NCBI GenBank assembly: GCA_002304785.1 | Contig: DBMG01000138.1 | Span: 1-9,696 of the forward strand | Direction: 5' to 3' | DNA from: Candidatus Accumulibacter sp. UBA704 | GTDB lineage: Bacteria > Pseudomonadota > Gammaproteobacteria > Burkholderiales > Rhodocyclaceae | DNA length: 9,696 bases | Part shown: one piece after another, positions 1 through 5,238 of the stretch | Numbering within the stretch: the stretch's first letter is position 1 | Layout: every line of letters begins with the position of its first letter | The notes under the pieces: generated by a model | Database searches by the model: none | Told to the model about the DNA's origin: nothing | What the model saw: only the letters and a program-made list of their open reading frames with translations | Made by a program: the position numbers and the translations under genes

Positions 1-116
1 GGCCACGTGTCGCCTTGACGAGAGTTGCAAGCTAGCCATGCAATTGGAATTGCTTCCTGGGTGATAGAAATCGACCCTGAGCCGACCTGCAGGCTTTTGG
101 AAACCAGACGTTCGAA
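1..116. other. Left-edge segment beyond the last attC, no supported gene
   Basis: This is the stretch following the cassette B attC in the direction of cassette reading. On the minus strand an open frame without a normal start codon runs from just after a stop near 140 to the window edge. A second frame has an ATG at 39-37 with an AGGA about 15 bases upstream, and also runs off the edge after 13 codons. Neither is long enough to judge. It could be the start of a third cassette, or the end of the array joined to flanking DNA. Nothing firmer can be said. Confidence 0.3.
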
Positions 117-196
117 CGTAGAGATAACCGGCGCTGTGCGGCTTTATCGCGGAGCATCCAGAGAGCGAAGCGAACGGGGTTGAGGCCAGGTTATTC
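111..196 (-). other. attC: attC recombination site of cassette B
   Basis: Read on the minus strand, the site opens with R'' GAATAAC (196-190), then the spacer CTGGC, an L''-like CTCAACCCC, a variable middle, an L'-like GGTTATCT, the spacer CTAC and R' GTTCGAA (117-111). The predicted crossover lies between 117 and 116. R'' with its flank reads back as GTTATTCATT, matching the start of cassette B (GTTATACATC) at 8 to 9 positions, as expected if both ends came from one circular cassette. The R' lies in a perfect 12-base palindrome at 108-119. Spacer sequences match the attC of cassette A at equivalent places. The L boxes pair only imperfectly, so this site is less certain than the other. Confidence 0.7.
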
Positions 197-198
197 AT

Positions 199-798
199 TT
201 ACGGTGCGCGCCGTTTGTCCAATACTATCCGATTTGTCCAGTGCAAGACGGTAATGTCACCGGGAACTTCGGAATCAGAGGTGATGAGAAGTCCGTTTGG
301 CACTGCCCATACCATTAGCTTGCCGCCCATGTTGTCAGTACCAAAATTGTACTGAGGAAGAGTGTCCAGCCGTTGGCGATCAGCCAACTTCCTCGATAGA
401 TAACTCTGCAATTTCTTAAATGAAGAGCTTGGAAACTCAATTCGAACGTCACTGAGTTCCCCTTTTGTAAAGAAGAATGTAACAAGCCGCGCGGGAATGC
501 CATCATAGGCCTTATTTATATGCGCAGAACAAAGATAATCATTTTGAGCAACGATTCGTTCTTCTTTCTGGAGATTTCCATAGCACGTTAGTTTGTGCCC
601 TCTATTTTTATATTCCCTTATCAAGTCGTCTTGAGGTCTCTTTGAGAAACTGTCTGGTGATTCGATGAATGCAGGCTCACCAAGTCCAGCATACCAATCC
701 TCAATCTCGTATCTGTATGTTTTTGGAAGCCTGTCATAACAGAACACTCCCAGACCGACTATTAGTGCAGCTATAAATACTAGTTTCAACAGTCTCAT
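199..798 (-). CDS. Cassette-borne hypothetical protein with N-terminal membrane anchor
   Basis: This gene encodes 199 residues from the ATG at 798-796, which has an AAAGGA ribosome site a few bases upstream. A longer in-frame version from 855 would be translated out of the upstream attC and is unlikely. Residues 4-22 form one hydrophobic segment (a signal anchor or uncleaved signal peptide) followed by RLPKTYRYEIEDW, so the remaining ~175 residues should be periplasmic. That part has two Cys (in LTCYG and DYLCSAH) separated by about 18 residues that could form a disulfide. I recognise no family. It is the only gene of cassette B and would depend on a promoter upstream of the array or in cassette A. 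Function unknown. Confidence 0.75.
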   Translation of the reverse strand: MRLLKLVFIAALIVGLGVFCYDRLPKTYRYEIEDWYAGLGEPAFIESPDSFSKRPQDDLIREYKNRGHKLTCYGNLQKEERIVAQNDYLCSAHINKAYDGIPARLVTFFFTKGELSDVRIEFPSSSFKKLQSYLSRKLADRQRLDTLPQYNFGTDNMGGKLMVWAVPNGLLITSDSEVPGDITVLHWTNRIVLDKRRAP

Positions 799-808
799 GA
801 TTTCCTTT
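799..808 (-). promoter_or_regulatory. Ribosome binding site that fixes the cassette B gene start
   Basis: On the minus strand the bases just before the ATG at 798 read AGAAAAGGAAATC, with a purine-rich AAAGGA at normal spacing. It lies inside the cassette, between the attC junction and the start codon. This is why the short 199-residue form is preferred over the 218-residue form. Confidence 0.6.
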
Positions 809-816
809 TCTGTGAT

Positions 817-906
817 GTATAACGTAGAAGTGAGAGGCGCAGCGCGAGGCGGCAAGAGTTGAAGAAAGGCGGCTTATTCGGCGTCCGCTCGACTGCCAGG
901 TTAGAG
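817..906 (-). other. attC: attC recombination site of cassette A
   Basis: On the minus strand: R'' CTCTAAC (906-900, extended GTGCTCTAAC from 909), spacer CTGGCA, L'' GTCGAGCGG, a variable middle of about 45 bases, L' CCTCTCACTT, spacer CTAC, R' GTTATAC (823-817). L'' and L' are imperfectly complementary with an extra base, as in real attC hairpins. The decisive sign is that GTGCTCTAAC is the exact reverse complement of the first ten bases of the same cassette, GTTAGAGCAC (1274-1265). The style (CTAACC-tGGC...GAGCGGAC...CTACGTT) resembles the attC family of Xanthomonas-type chromosomal integrons. The crossover is predicted between 823 and 822. Confidence 0.85.
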
Positions 907-1273
907 CACATGCACAACGAAGGGGCAGTTTCAACGGCGCTGCCGGAAGATAGGAGCCTTAAGGCAGCCACGCGGTTAGGATGCTGTAGGAGTTTCATTC
1001 GAGAAACGCGAGAACAGTGGCTACAGCGAACCCTGCCGTAAGAATGGCGAAGACCCAGAATGTCTGGCTGACGTTCCCCAGCCAATTGACATACGGATAA
1101 CGGTTTGGCTTTTCTTGTTCGTGGAGAGGCATATACGATAGATCTTGCCCCATAACTTTTGCGATTTCCGAATACGGCAGTGATGGAGCTACGAGCGAGA
1201 ACGCATCGTGTGCTAGAAATGCGAAGACGCCGGTAAGGATAAGAAGAATCCAAGGGGCCATGGTGTGCTCTAA
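823..1273 (-). mobile_element. Integron gene cassette A (451 bp)
   Basis: The cassette runs from the G/TT junction at 1274/1273 to the junction at 823/822. It contains one small minus-strand gene, about 85 bases of untranslated sequence, and an attC. The gene's ATG is only about 10 bases inside the cassette boundary, the usual compact layout. It is the first recognisable cassette: sequence to its right (1275 onward) does not look like another attC. Cassette B follows it in the same orientation. Confidence 0.75.
995..1261 (-). CDS. Small two-helix membrane protein of cassette A, hypothetical
   Basis: This gene encodes 88 residues from an ATG at 1261-1259. Two hydrophobic segments (about residues 3-24 and 66-87) flank a hydrophilic loop of about 40 residues containing MPLHEQEKPNRYPYVNW, so it should be an inner-membrane hairpin protein. 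No family is recognised. The start sits about 13 bases after the cassette junction (GTTAGAGCACACCATG) with no Shine-Dalgarno sequence. Translation may therefore be weak, leaderless-like, or supplied by whatever lies upstream; many cassette genes have this layout. The overlapping minus-strand frame 795-1253 runs through the attC and is not credible. The role is unknown; small membrane proteins in cassettes are sometimes toxins or phage-defence parts, but nothing here shows that. Confidence 0.65.
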   Translation of the reverse strand: MAPWILLILTGVFAFLAHDAFSLVAPSLPYSEIAKVMGQDLSYMPLHEQEKPNRYPYVNWLGNVSQTFWVFAILTAGFAVATVLAFLE

Positions 1274-1320
1274 CCGTGTTTACACGGACACTGGGGGCCG
1301 TATAACAGATGATATTGATG
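1274..1320 (-). other. Possible attI-like or secondary integration site beside cassette A
   Basis: Cassette A is joined on its right to TAAACACG|GTTAGAG (minus strand). This resembles the TAAAACAAA|GTTAGGC arrangement at the class 1 attI crossover, but does not show the CTACG and L' boxes seen at both attC sites. The junction overlaps the palindrome CCGTGT-TT-ACACGG at 1274-1287. It could be an attI whose integrase gene has been lost, or a secondary site into which cassettes were inserted. The resemblance is short, so this is tentative. Confidence 0.3.
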
Positions 1321-1365
1321 ACACGAGATTTGCTGTTCTTTATTCAAACTTTTTAGTCACTTGGA

Positions 1366-1393
1366 ATTATTCCTGTCAGTATAACAACTCCAA
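1366..1393 (-). promoter_or_regulatory. Candidate promoter reading into the cassettes
   Basis: On the minus strand TTGGAG (1393-1388) is followed after 16 bases by AATAAT (1371-1366). The -10 matches five of six consensus bases; the -35 matches only three. It points at cassette A about 105 bases away, so it could act as the Pc-type array promoter. The -35 lies within the loop of the dyad at 1374-1404. AT-rich DNA gives such matches by chance. Confidence 0.25.
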
Positions 1394-1404
1394 TATAACT
1401 GACA
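1374..1404. repeat. Inverted repeat, operator-like or recombinase-site-like
   Basis: TGTCAGTATA (1374-1383) and TATAACTGACA (1394-1404) are complementary except for one extra A, separated by ten bases. With about one helical turn between arms, this is a typical spacing for a dimeric DNA-binding protein or for the two arms of a tyrosine-recombinase core site. It overlaps the candidate cassette promoter and lacks a T-tract, so it is not an obvious terminator. Confidence 0.5.
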
Positions 1405-1568
1405 CTAGTGAACTATGTTCAGGATCGGGAAGCAGATACGAGTGGCCACTTTGGGTCGCAGGCCCGAAGGACGGCTTCTGGCCGATTGTACGCGTTCGAC
1501 ATGACTGTCGAAAGCGGCCACACAGCACTCGCCGTGCGGCTGCTTATCTCTGCCCAGATTTCCGTTTG

Positions 1569-2057
1569 TTAGGAGATTTCAAGGGCGTCGTCGACGTCAA
1601 TACCGAGGTGTCTGACGGTGTTGATTTCTAGCTTGGAGTGACCGAGCAAGAGTTGGATCGCTCTCATGTTCTTGGTGCGCTTGTAGATCAATGTTGCCTT
1701 GGTCCGGCAGATCGAATGAGTGACGTACGCGGATGGATCCAACCCGGCTGCTTCGGCCCAGTGAAACACAATACGCGCATACTGCCGCGTTGAAACGTGG
1801 GGCGATTTCGCGACTCGACTCGGAAACAGAAACCGGTCGCTCCGCAAGTGAGCTCTTTCGAGCCAAGCAAGCACCGCCGTCCGGGTTGGTTCCGTCAGTT
1901 CGAACTGAACCGGCCGCTACGTCTTGCTCTGGACAACCATCGCTCGCGAAAGCACCTGATTCCCATGAGCAATGTCATGCGCGCGCAGGCTCACAAGATC
2001 ACAGCCACGCAGCTTGCTGTCGATCACCAAGTTGATCATGTCGAGGTCACGGACAGA
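1569..2057 (-). pseudogene. Decayed short tyrosine recombinase (phage-integrase family)
   Basis: Minus-strand translation gives a colinear remnant of the ~200-residue tyrosine recombinase family marked by SKLRGCDLV, STRQYARIV and LLLGH. It begins about SVRDLDMINLVIDSKLRGCDLVSLRAHD and continues through RPVQFELTEPTRTAVLAWLE to DDALEIS. It is broken in several ways. A TAG (1919-1917) lies in-frame between QSKT and RPVQFEL. Another TAG (2108-2106) ends the open frame upstream, with the N-terminal ~30-40 residues unrecognisable. The H-x-x-R box reads HSIC (Cys codon 1709-1707). The catalytic Tyr of TVRYLG is His (codon 1610-1608). The last few residues usual after ALEI are missing. It is not IntI: it belongs to the short family. 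The region downstream of 1874 alone could still be read as a 101-residue frame, but it would be inactive. Confidence 0.85.
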
Positions 2058-2184
2058 ATGGGCTTGCTTCCGTACTATTGGAGTAGACAGACGAACACCG
2101 CGGCTCTAGGCTTTATCAGATGACTGCAAGGTTAGAAATGAGGTGTCCATAAATGTCGAAGCTATCATCCAAGCGTAAATTCAT

Positions 2185-2189
2185 GGAGG
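2185..2189 (+). promoter_or_regulatory. Ribosome binding site of the lipoprotein gene
   Basis: GGAGG lies five bases before the ATG at 2195 and supports the shorter lipoprotein with a compact 20-residue signal peptide. The competing GAGGTG at 2140-2145, seven bases before the ATG at 2153, keeps the longer start possible. Confidence 0.55.
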
Positions 2190-2194
2190 TTGCT

Positions 2195-2656
2195 ATGCGA
2201 CAGCCGCACATGATTCTGCTGCTGATTGTTGTCGCAATGATACTGAACGGGTGCGCTACTTTGCCGGGTCATGAGCCGATTCAGGTTAATGTGGTGGGTA
2301 TCGAGTCACTACCGGGAGAAGGTCTGGAAGTCCGAATGCTGGTAAAGCTTCGAATCCAGAATCCGAATGAAGTCCCGATTGACTACGATGGTGTCTCGCT
2401 AAATCTGAACGTGCAAGGGCAGACGTATGCGTCGGGTGTCGGTGACCAGCGGGGTACGATCCCTCGTTTCGGAGAAGCAGTGATTGAAGTGCCGGTAACT
2501 ATCTCGACTTTGCGGGTCGGGCTTCAGGCGTTCGGGCTCATGCGCGACGGTAACGGTCTTGAATCGCTCAAGTACAAGCTGAATGGCCGACTTGGCGGCT
2601 CTATCTTTGGCTCCATGAGCTTCTCGACCGAGGGCGAACTCAAACTATCCCCATGA
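2195..2656 (+). CDS. LEA14/WHy-domain outer-membrane lipoprotein
   Basis: This gene encodes 153 residues. Residues 1-20 are a lipoprotein signal: a short basic start, a hydrophobic core ILLLIVVAMI, then the lipobox LNGC with Cys20 as the lipidation site. Ala at +2 predicts sorting to the outer membrane. Residues ~30-150 form a WHy/LEA type 2 domain, with the signature KLRIQNPNEVPIDYDGVS, then ASG, and IPRFGEAVIEVPVTIS. Bacterial members are linked to desiccation or envelope stress in general; the exact role here is unknown. The start at 2195 has GGAGG five bases upstream (2185-2189). An in-frame ATG at 2153 also has a fair site (GAGGTG, seven bases upstream) and would add 14 residues before the signal. 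It stands alone, convergent with the nitroreductase gene, with no clear terminator between them. Confidence 0.85.
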   Translation: MRQPHMILLLIVVAMILNGCATLPGHEPIQVNVVGIESLPGEGLEVRMLVKLRIQNPNEVPIDYDGVSLNLNVQGQTYASGVGDQRGTIPRFGEAVIEVPVTISTLRVGLQAFGLMRDGNGLESLKYKLNGRLGGSIFGSMSFSTEGELKLSP

Positions 2657-2766
2657 GCATCGGTGGTTTCCATTAAGTGCTCTAGAAGCAGGACGCTTCG
2701 GAATACGGTCGATAGTAGCCCTCCAGCCTATGAACACCATGGTGCCCGGAGTCCACCCTCCATCGA

Positions 2767-3351
2767 CTAAAGAATCTGCGCAACGGTATCAAATGGCAGT
2801 CGCGGGCCGCGCGGGTGGACACCTGAAAGCTCTCCATACCCGAGATTGCAGAGGAAATTGGCTTTCCAGCGCCCATCGGGGAAAAACTCGGCATTGACCT
2901 TGGCTGGATCAAATCCGCTCATGGGTCCGCAATCGAGTCCCAGAAGTCGTGCCGCAATGATGAGATAGGCACCTTGAAGGCTGCTGTTGCGAAATGCTGT
3001 GCTTTCAGCCAGCGACGTGTTCGCTTCGAAAATTGACTTGGCATCGTAAGCCGGAAACTGCGTGGGCAAATGCTCAAAGAAATGCGTGTCCTGCGCGATG
3101 ATCACCGTTGTTGGTGCTGCCAGTGTTTTCGCTTGATTGCCGGGAGAAAGCGCCGGGATCAAGCGCTGGCGCGACTCCTCGCTACGTAGAAAGACATAGC
3201 GTGCCGGCTGCGAATTCATCGAAGTCGGCCCCCAACGCAGCAGCTCGTAGAGCTGGCGGAGCGTCTCGTCCGCTATCGCTTGTTCGCTAAATTTGCTGAA
3301 GCTACGGGCACCGGAAAAAACCTGCTCCAATACGATTGGGTCGATTTTCAT
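2767..3351 (-). CDS. Nitroreductase-family protein, RutE-like (malonic semialdehyde reductase type)
   Basis: This gene encodes 194 residues, the usual size of the RutE/HadB branch of FMN-dependent nitroreductases. Visible family marks are Arg16-Ser17 near the N-terminus (FMN phosphate), RWGPTSMNSQPAR at 39-51 (FMN-binding loop), the conserved AFRNSSLQGAYLIIAARLLGLDCGPMSGFD at 119-148, and RWKANFLCNLGYG near the end. RutE reduces malonic semialdehyde in pyrimidine breakdown, but no other rut gene is present, so another quinone, aldehyde or nitro substrate is equally possible. The gene lies 47 bases after the DoxX gene on the same strand, so the two are probably cotranscribed. No strong ribosome site precedes the ATG (TTTGACAAACACAG). 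Family assignment is firm; substrate is not. Confidence 0.9.
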   Translation of the reverse strand: MKIDPIVLEQVFSGARSFSKFSEQAIADETLRQLYELLRWGPTSMNSQPARYVFLRSEESRQRLIPALSPGNQAKTLAAPTTVIIAQDTHFFEHLPTQFPAYDAKSIFEANTSLAESTAFRNSSLQGAYLIIAARLLGLDCGPMSGFDPAKVNAEFFPDGRWKANFLCNLGYGELSGVHPRGPRLPFDTVAQIL

Positions 3352-3398
3352 CTGTGTTTGTCAAATGTAGGAATCGCTGGAGTGACTATGCCGACAGT

Positions 3399-3842
3399 TC
3401 AAGCCATTACGGCTTTGCTGGGGAAGAGCAGGAAGTTGCGTCCGTAATGCAAGCGTTCTTGCTGCCACGCATGGACTGCCAGAACCAGGGATAGCGCGCA
3501 CCAAAATACGTTGTACTCGACCCCTCCCATATTCCACAACCAGATGCTCCCTTTGGTGGCAAGAACAGCTTGCGTTGCGCCGGCCATAACCACAGCTGAG
3601 AGCAGGCCTACCCATTTGGTCAGGATGCCGGAGATCAAACCAACAGCGCAGATGGATTCGGCAACCAGAGCCATAATGACAAACGGCATGGCAGGATTGA
3701 ATCCCGCTTTAGCGAAAAATGCAGCTGCTCCGGCCATCCCGTTCAATTTAAAAAGAATATGGGGAACGTACAGCAATCCGCACAGGATGCGTATGACAAC
3801 GAGGGGATTCATGAAAACAGACCGCGTTTGGGTTTCAGACAT
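3399..3842 (-). CDS. DoxX-family inner-membrane protein
   Basis: This gene encodes 147 residues with four hydrophobic segments at about 13-31, 53-73, 78-95 and 110-126, the DoxX/YphA-type four-helix plan. Typical features are the HILFKLNG after helix 1, the short FFAKAGFNPAMPF loop before helix 2, and the AE at the centre of helix 2. DoxX-like proteins have been linked to thiol/redox stress and to membrane electron-transfer complexes, but most have no proven function. The ATG is preceded by a near-perfect AAGGAG five bases upstream (3848-3853). It is the first gene of a leftward pair with the nitroreductase and is divergent from the LysR gene, which suggests a LysR-controlled redox or detoxification unit. 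Confidence 0.9.
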   Translation of the reverse strand: MSETQTRSVFMNPLVVIRILCGLLYVPHILFKLNGMAGAAAFFAKAGFNPAMPFVIMALVAESICAVGLISGILTKWVGLLSAVVMAGATQAVLATKGSIWLWNMGGVEYNVFWCALSLVLAVHAWQQERLHYGRNFLLFPSKAVMA

Positions 3843-3847
3843 TTTTA

Positions 3848-3853
3848 CTCCTT
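3848..3853 (-). promoter_or_regulatory. Strong ribosome binding site of the DoxX gene
   Basis: Minus-strand sequence AAGGAGTAAAAATG places a six-base AAGGAG five bases before the start codon. It is much stronger than the site of the nitroreductase gene downstream, so the first gene of the pair is probably translated best. Confidence 0.75.
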
Positions 3854-3914
3854 GATCGGGGGGATACTAAGGTGGGCTTTCGCCATAACTGGAATACGGG
3901 ATTAAGCGTCGCTG

Positions 3915-3936
3915 AATGATATTGGGTACGATCATT
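3915..3936. promoter_or_regulatory. Dyad in the lysR-doxX intergenic region, candidate LysR operator
   Basis: AATGAT (3915-3920) and ATCATT (3931-3936) are perfect inverted 6-base arms around a ten-base centre. The dyad lies between the divergent lysR and doxX genes, where LysR-type regulators usually bind. It does not match the classic T-N11-A spacing exactly, so the assignment rests on position and symmetry only. Confidence 0.4.
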
Positions 3937-3963
3937 TTCATAAACAAGCTTGCGATTAATAGT

Positions 3964-3992
3964 TTGTTACGTATTTGTTGATAGTGTATCTT
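3964..3992 (+). promoter_or_regulatory. Candidate sigma70 promoter of the LysR gene
   Basis: TTGTTA (3964-3969), a 17-base spacer, and TATCTT (3987-3992) give four of six consensus bases at each element with ideal spacing. It lies about 57 bases before the lysR ATG in AT-rich DNA. No comparably good match was found for the doxX direction, which would fit a promoter needing an activator. Confidence 0.4.
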
Positions 3993-4048
3993 CATCGGGG
4001 CCCGGTCCTTGTTGGGCGGTTTTTCAACTCTAGGGTCGAGCGTTGGGT

Positions 4049-4942
4049 ATGGATACGCTGAAAAGCATGAGAGTCTTCTCGACGGTGGTTACGACGGGCA
4101 GTTTTGCTGCCGCTGCAGAACATCTCGGGATTTCGCGTGCCATGGCCTCCAAGTACGTGCAGCACCTTGAGGAACACTTGGGGACGCGGTTGCTACAACG
4201 GACAACGCGCAAGCTTGGGCTCACCGAATCAGGAACGTCGTATTTCGATCGCTGTAATCAAATCTTGCTGGAAATTGACGAAGCCGAGGCGGGGGCGATC
4301 AATCTCACCGCCACGCCCCGTGGCACCCTGCGGCTAACAATGCCAGTGTCGTTCAGCGTTCGGCACGTCGGCCCATTGATTACGAGGTATCTGGCGAAAT
4401 ACCCAGAGGTCCAGATCGATGCGTCGTTGAGTGATCGCCGAGTTGACCTGATCGAGGAGGGCTTGGACTTGGCATTGCGCATCGGCCCGTCACCCGACCC
4501 CGGACTGATTGCGCGCCGATTGGCCTCAGATCGACTGATAGTCTGCGGAGCGCCGTCTTATCTCGAACGTTGCGGAACGCCAACCACGCCGGCGGATCTT
4601 GCCAAGCATAACTGCGTGCTATATGCCTACTCCGCCGCAGGTAACGAGTGGAAAATGAGAGGGCCGGGCGGTGAGCATACGATAAAAGTGGCCGGCAATG
4701 TACGCGCCAACAATGGAGATCTGTTGAATCAGGTGGTGCTCGGTGGTACTGGCTTGATGTGCCAACCCGGCTTTTTGGTCGGCGAGGAGATTCGCGCTGG
4801 CCGGTTGGTGGAAGTACTGACCGATTACGTCTTCGATCCGATTGGCATCTATGCGGTGTACCCGAGCCGAAAGCACCTTTCGGCCAAAATTCGCACTTTT
4901 GTCGATTTCTTGGTAGAGAACCTTGCCTACCGGAATGAATAG
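4049..4942 (+). CDS. LysR-family transcriptional regulator
   Basis: This gene encodes 297 residues, normal for the family. The winged helix-turn-helix occupies about residues 1-60 (MDTLKSMRVFSTVV, SFAAAAEHLGISRAMASKYVQHLEEHLGTRLLQRTTRKLGLTESG), followed by a linker helix and a type 2 periplasmic-binding-like co-inducer domain from about 88 (GTLRLTMPVSF) to 290. A TTG six bases earlier is in-frame, but the ATG at 4049 gives the canonical LysR N-terminus. The ribosome site is poor. It is divergent from the DoxX and nitroreductase genes with a 206-base intergenic region holding a dyad. It probably controls them and itself, responding to a small molecule that cannot be named. The sequence MDTLKSMRVF places it in the large CrgA/DmlR-like group. 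Confidence 0.93.
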   Translation: MDTLKSMRVFSTVVTTGSFAAAAEHLGISRAMASKYVQHLEEHLGTRLLQRTTRKLGLTESGTSYFDRCNQILLEIDEAEAGAINLTATPRGTLRLTMPVSFSVRHVGPLITRYLAKYPEVQIDASLSDRRVDLIEEGLDLALRIGPSPDPGLIARRLASDRLIVCGAPSYLERCGTPTTPADLAKHNCVLYAYSAAGNEWKMRGPGGEHTIKVAGNVRANNGDLLNQVVLGGTGLMCQPGFLVGEEIRAGRLVEVLTDYVFDPIGIYAVYPSRKHLSAKIRTFVDFLVENLAYRNE

Positions 4943-5204
4943 CTGCCTTACGTGTCGGTTGAGTTGCGTGAATCGGCCGTTTGGCAGCTTTCAGAATGGA
5001 GCGGCCTTTTGAATGTCCGCCGCCCGCACTTGGTGATAGCCTGCTTCTGGCCGGGTTGAAATTCTCACGATCAATCTGATCGCCGAAAACCAGCCATTCG
5101 ATTTCGCCTGGCACAAGAAATTGCCATTTCATCTTCACGGCATGGGTTACGAGGAACGCGTGTTCACAACTTCGCAATCGCAAACCCTGCGTGCTGGCGA
5201 AGCG
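4943..5204. other. Intergenic region between LysR and autotransporter genes
   Basis: No gene is supported. Visible structure includes 7-base arms AGCTGCC (4941-4947) and GGCAGCT (4983-4989) around a long loop, followed by TTT, a weak terminator candidate for lysR. There are also related short units GCAGCTTTCAGAATG (4984-4998) and GCGGCCTTTTGAATG (5001-5015), and the dyad CGATCA-ATC-TGATCG (5068-5082). The minus-strand frame here reads antisense through lysR and is rejected as a gene, though its first ~40 codons (5183-5050) have a protein-like look and could be a relic. Confidence 0.4.
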
Positions 5205-5230
5205 CCCCGCAGCTCCCTGAAGCTGCGGGG
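5205..5230 (-). terminator. GC-rich hairpin after the autotransporter stop codon
   Basis: CCCCGCAGCT (5205-5214) and AGCTGCGGGG (5221-5230) form a perfect 10-base stem with a 6-base loop, starting nine bases after the autotransporter stop codon. Neither side has a run of T, so it is not a textbook intrinsic terminator. It may end transcription weakly or protect the 3' end of the long mRNA. Confidence 0.55.
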
Positions 5231-5238
5231 TTCCGGTT

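Larger units (their letters stand above)
117..822 (-). mobile_element. Integron gene cassette B (706 bp)
   Basis: The cassette is bounded by two predicted G/TT crossover points: 823/822 at its start and 117/116 at its end. It contains one gene on the minus strand and an attC directly after it, the standard one-gene-plus-attC plan. The gene's stop codon lies only a few bases before R'', leaving almost no spacer, as is usual in integron cassettes. Composition is AT-richer than the genes to the right of the array, in keeping with an exotic origin. It follows cassette A in the same orientation. Confidence 0.7.
1288..1568. other. Non-coding interval rich in dyads, between cassettes and recombinase relic
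   Basis: No gene is supported in these 280 bases. They are AT-rich in the left half and hold three further inverted repeats: 1374-1383 with 1394-1404, 1495-1501 with 1506-1512 (perfect 7-base arms, TTCGACA/TGTCGAA, 4-base loop), and 1513-1523 with 1534-1544 (9 of 11 paired). A frame open on the + strand (1260-1631) crosses all of them, has no ribosome site and no recognisable protein. The density of dyads beside a tyrosine recombinase relic suggests old recombination or regulatory sites. Confidence 0.5.

Noticed and set aside
795..1253. 152-residue minus-strand frame in cassette A
   Set aside because: It overlaps the better 88-residue membrane protein and reads straight through the attC into the next cassette.
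1260..1631. 123-residue + strand frame starting next to cassette A
   Set aside because: Its ATG exists only because CCATGG reads ATG on both strands. There is no ribosome site, the frame crosses several dyads and overlaps the recombinase relic.
1569..2057. Recombinase relic as the integron integrase IntI
   Set aside because: The motifs (SKLRGCDLV, STRQYARIV) belong to a short ~200-residue recombinase family. No IntI-type length, N-terminal domain or extra IntI patch is seen, and its orientation toward the cassettes is wrong for a typical intI.
2124..2160. A third integron core site (GGTTAGAAATGAGG) before the lipoprotein gene
   Set aside because: Only a GTTAGAA match is present; there are no L boxes, no matching R'' and no attC near the lipoprotein gene.
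2685..2699. GAAGC-N5-GCTTC hairpin as terminator between the convergent lipoprotein and nitroreductase genes
   Set aside because: A 5-base stem without a T-tract is too weak to call.
4380..5183. 267-residue minus-strand frame opposite lysR
   Set aside because: It is antisense to a clear LysR gene and becomes Arg/Ser/Pro-rich nonsense there. Only its first ~40 codons are worth a second look.
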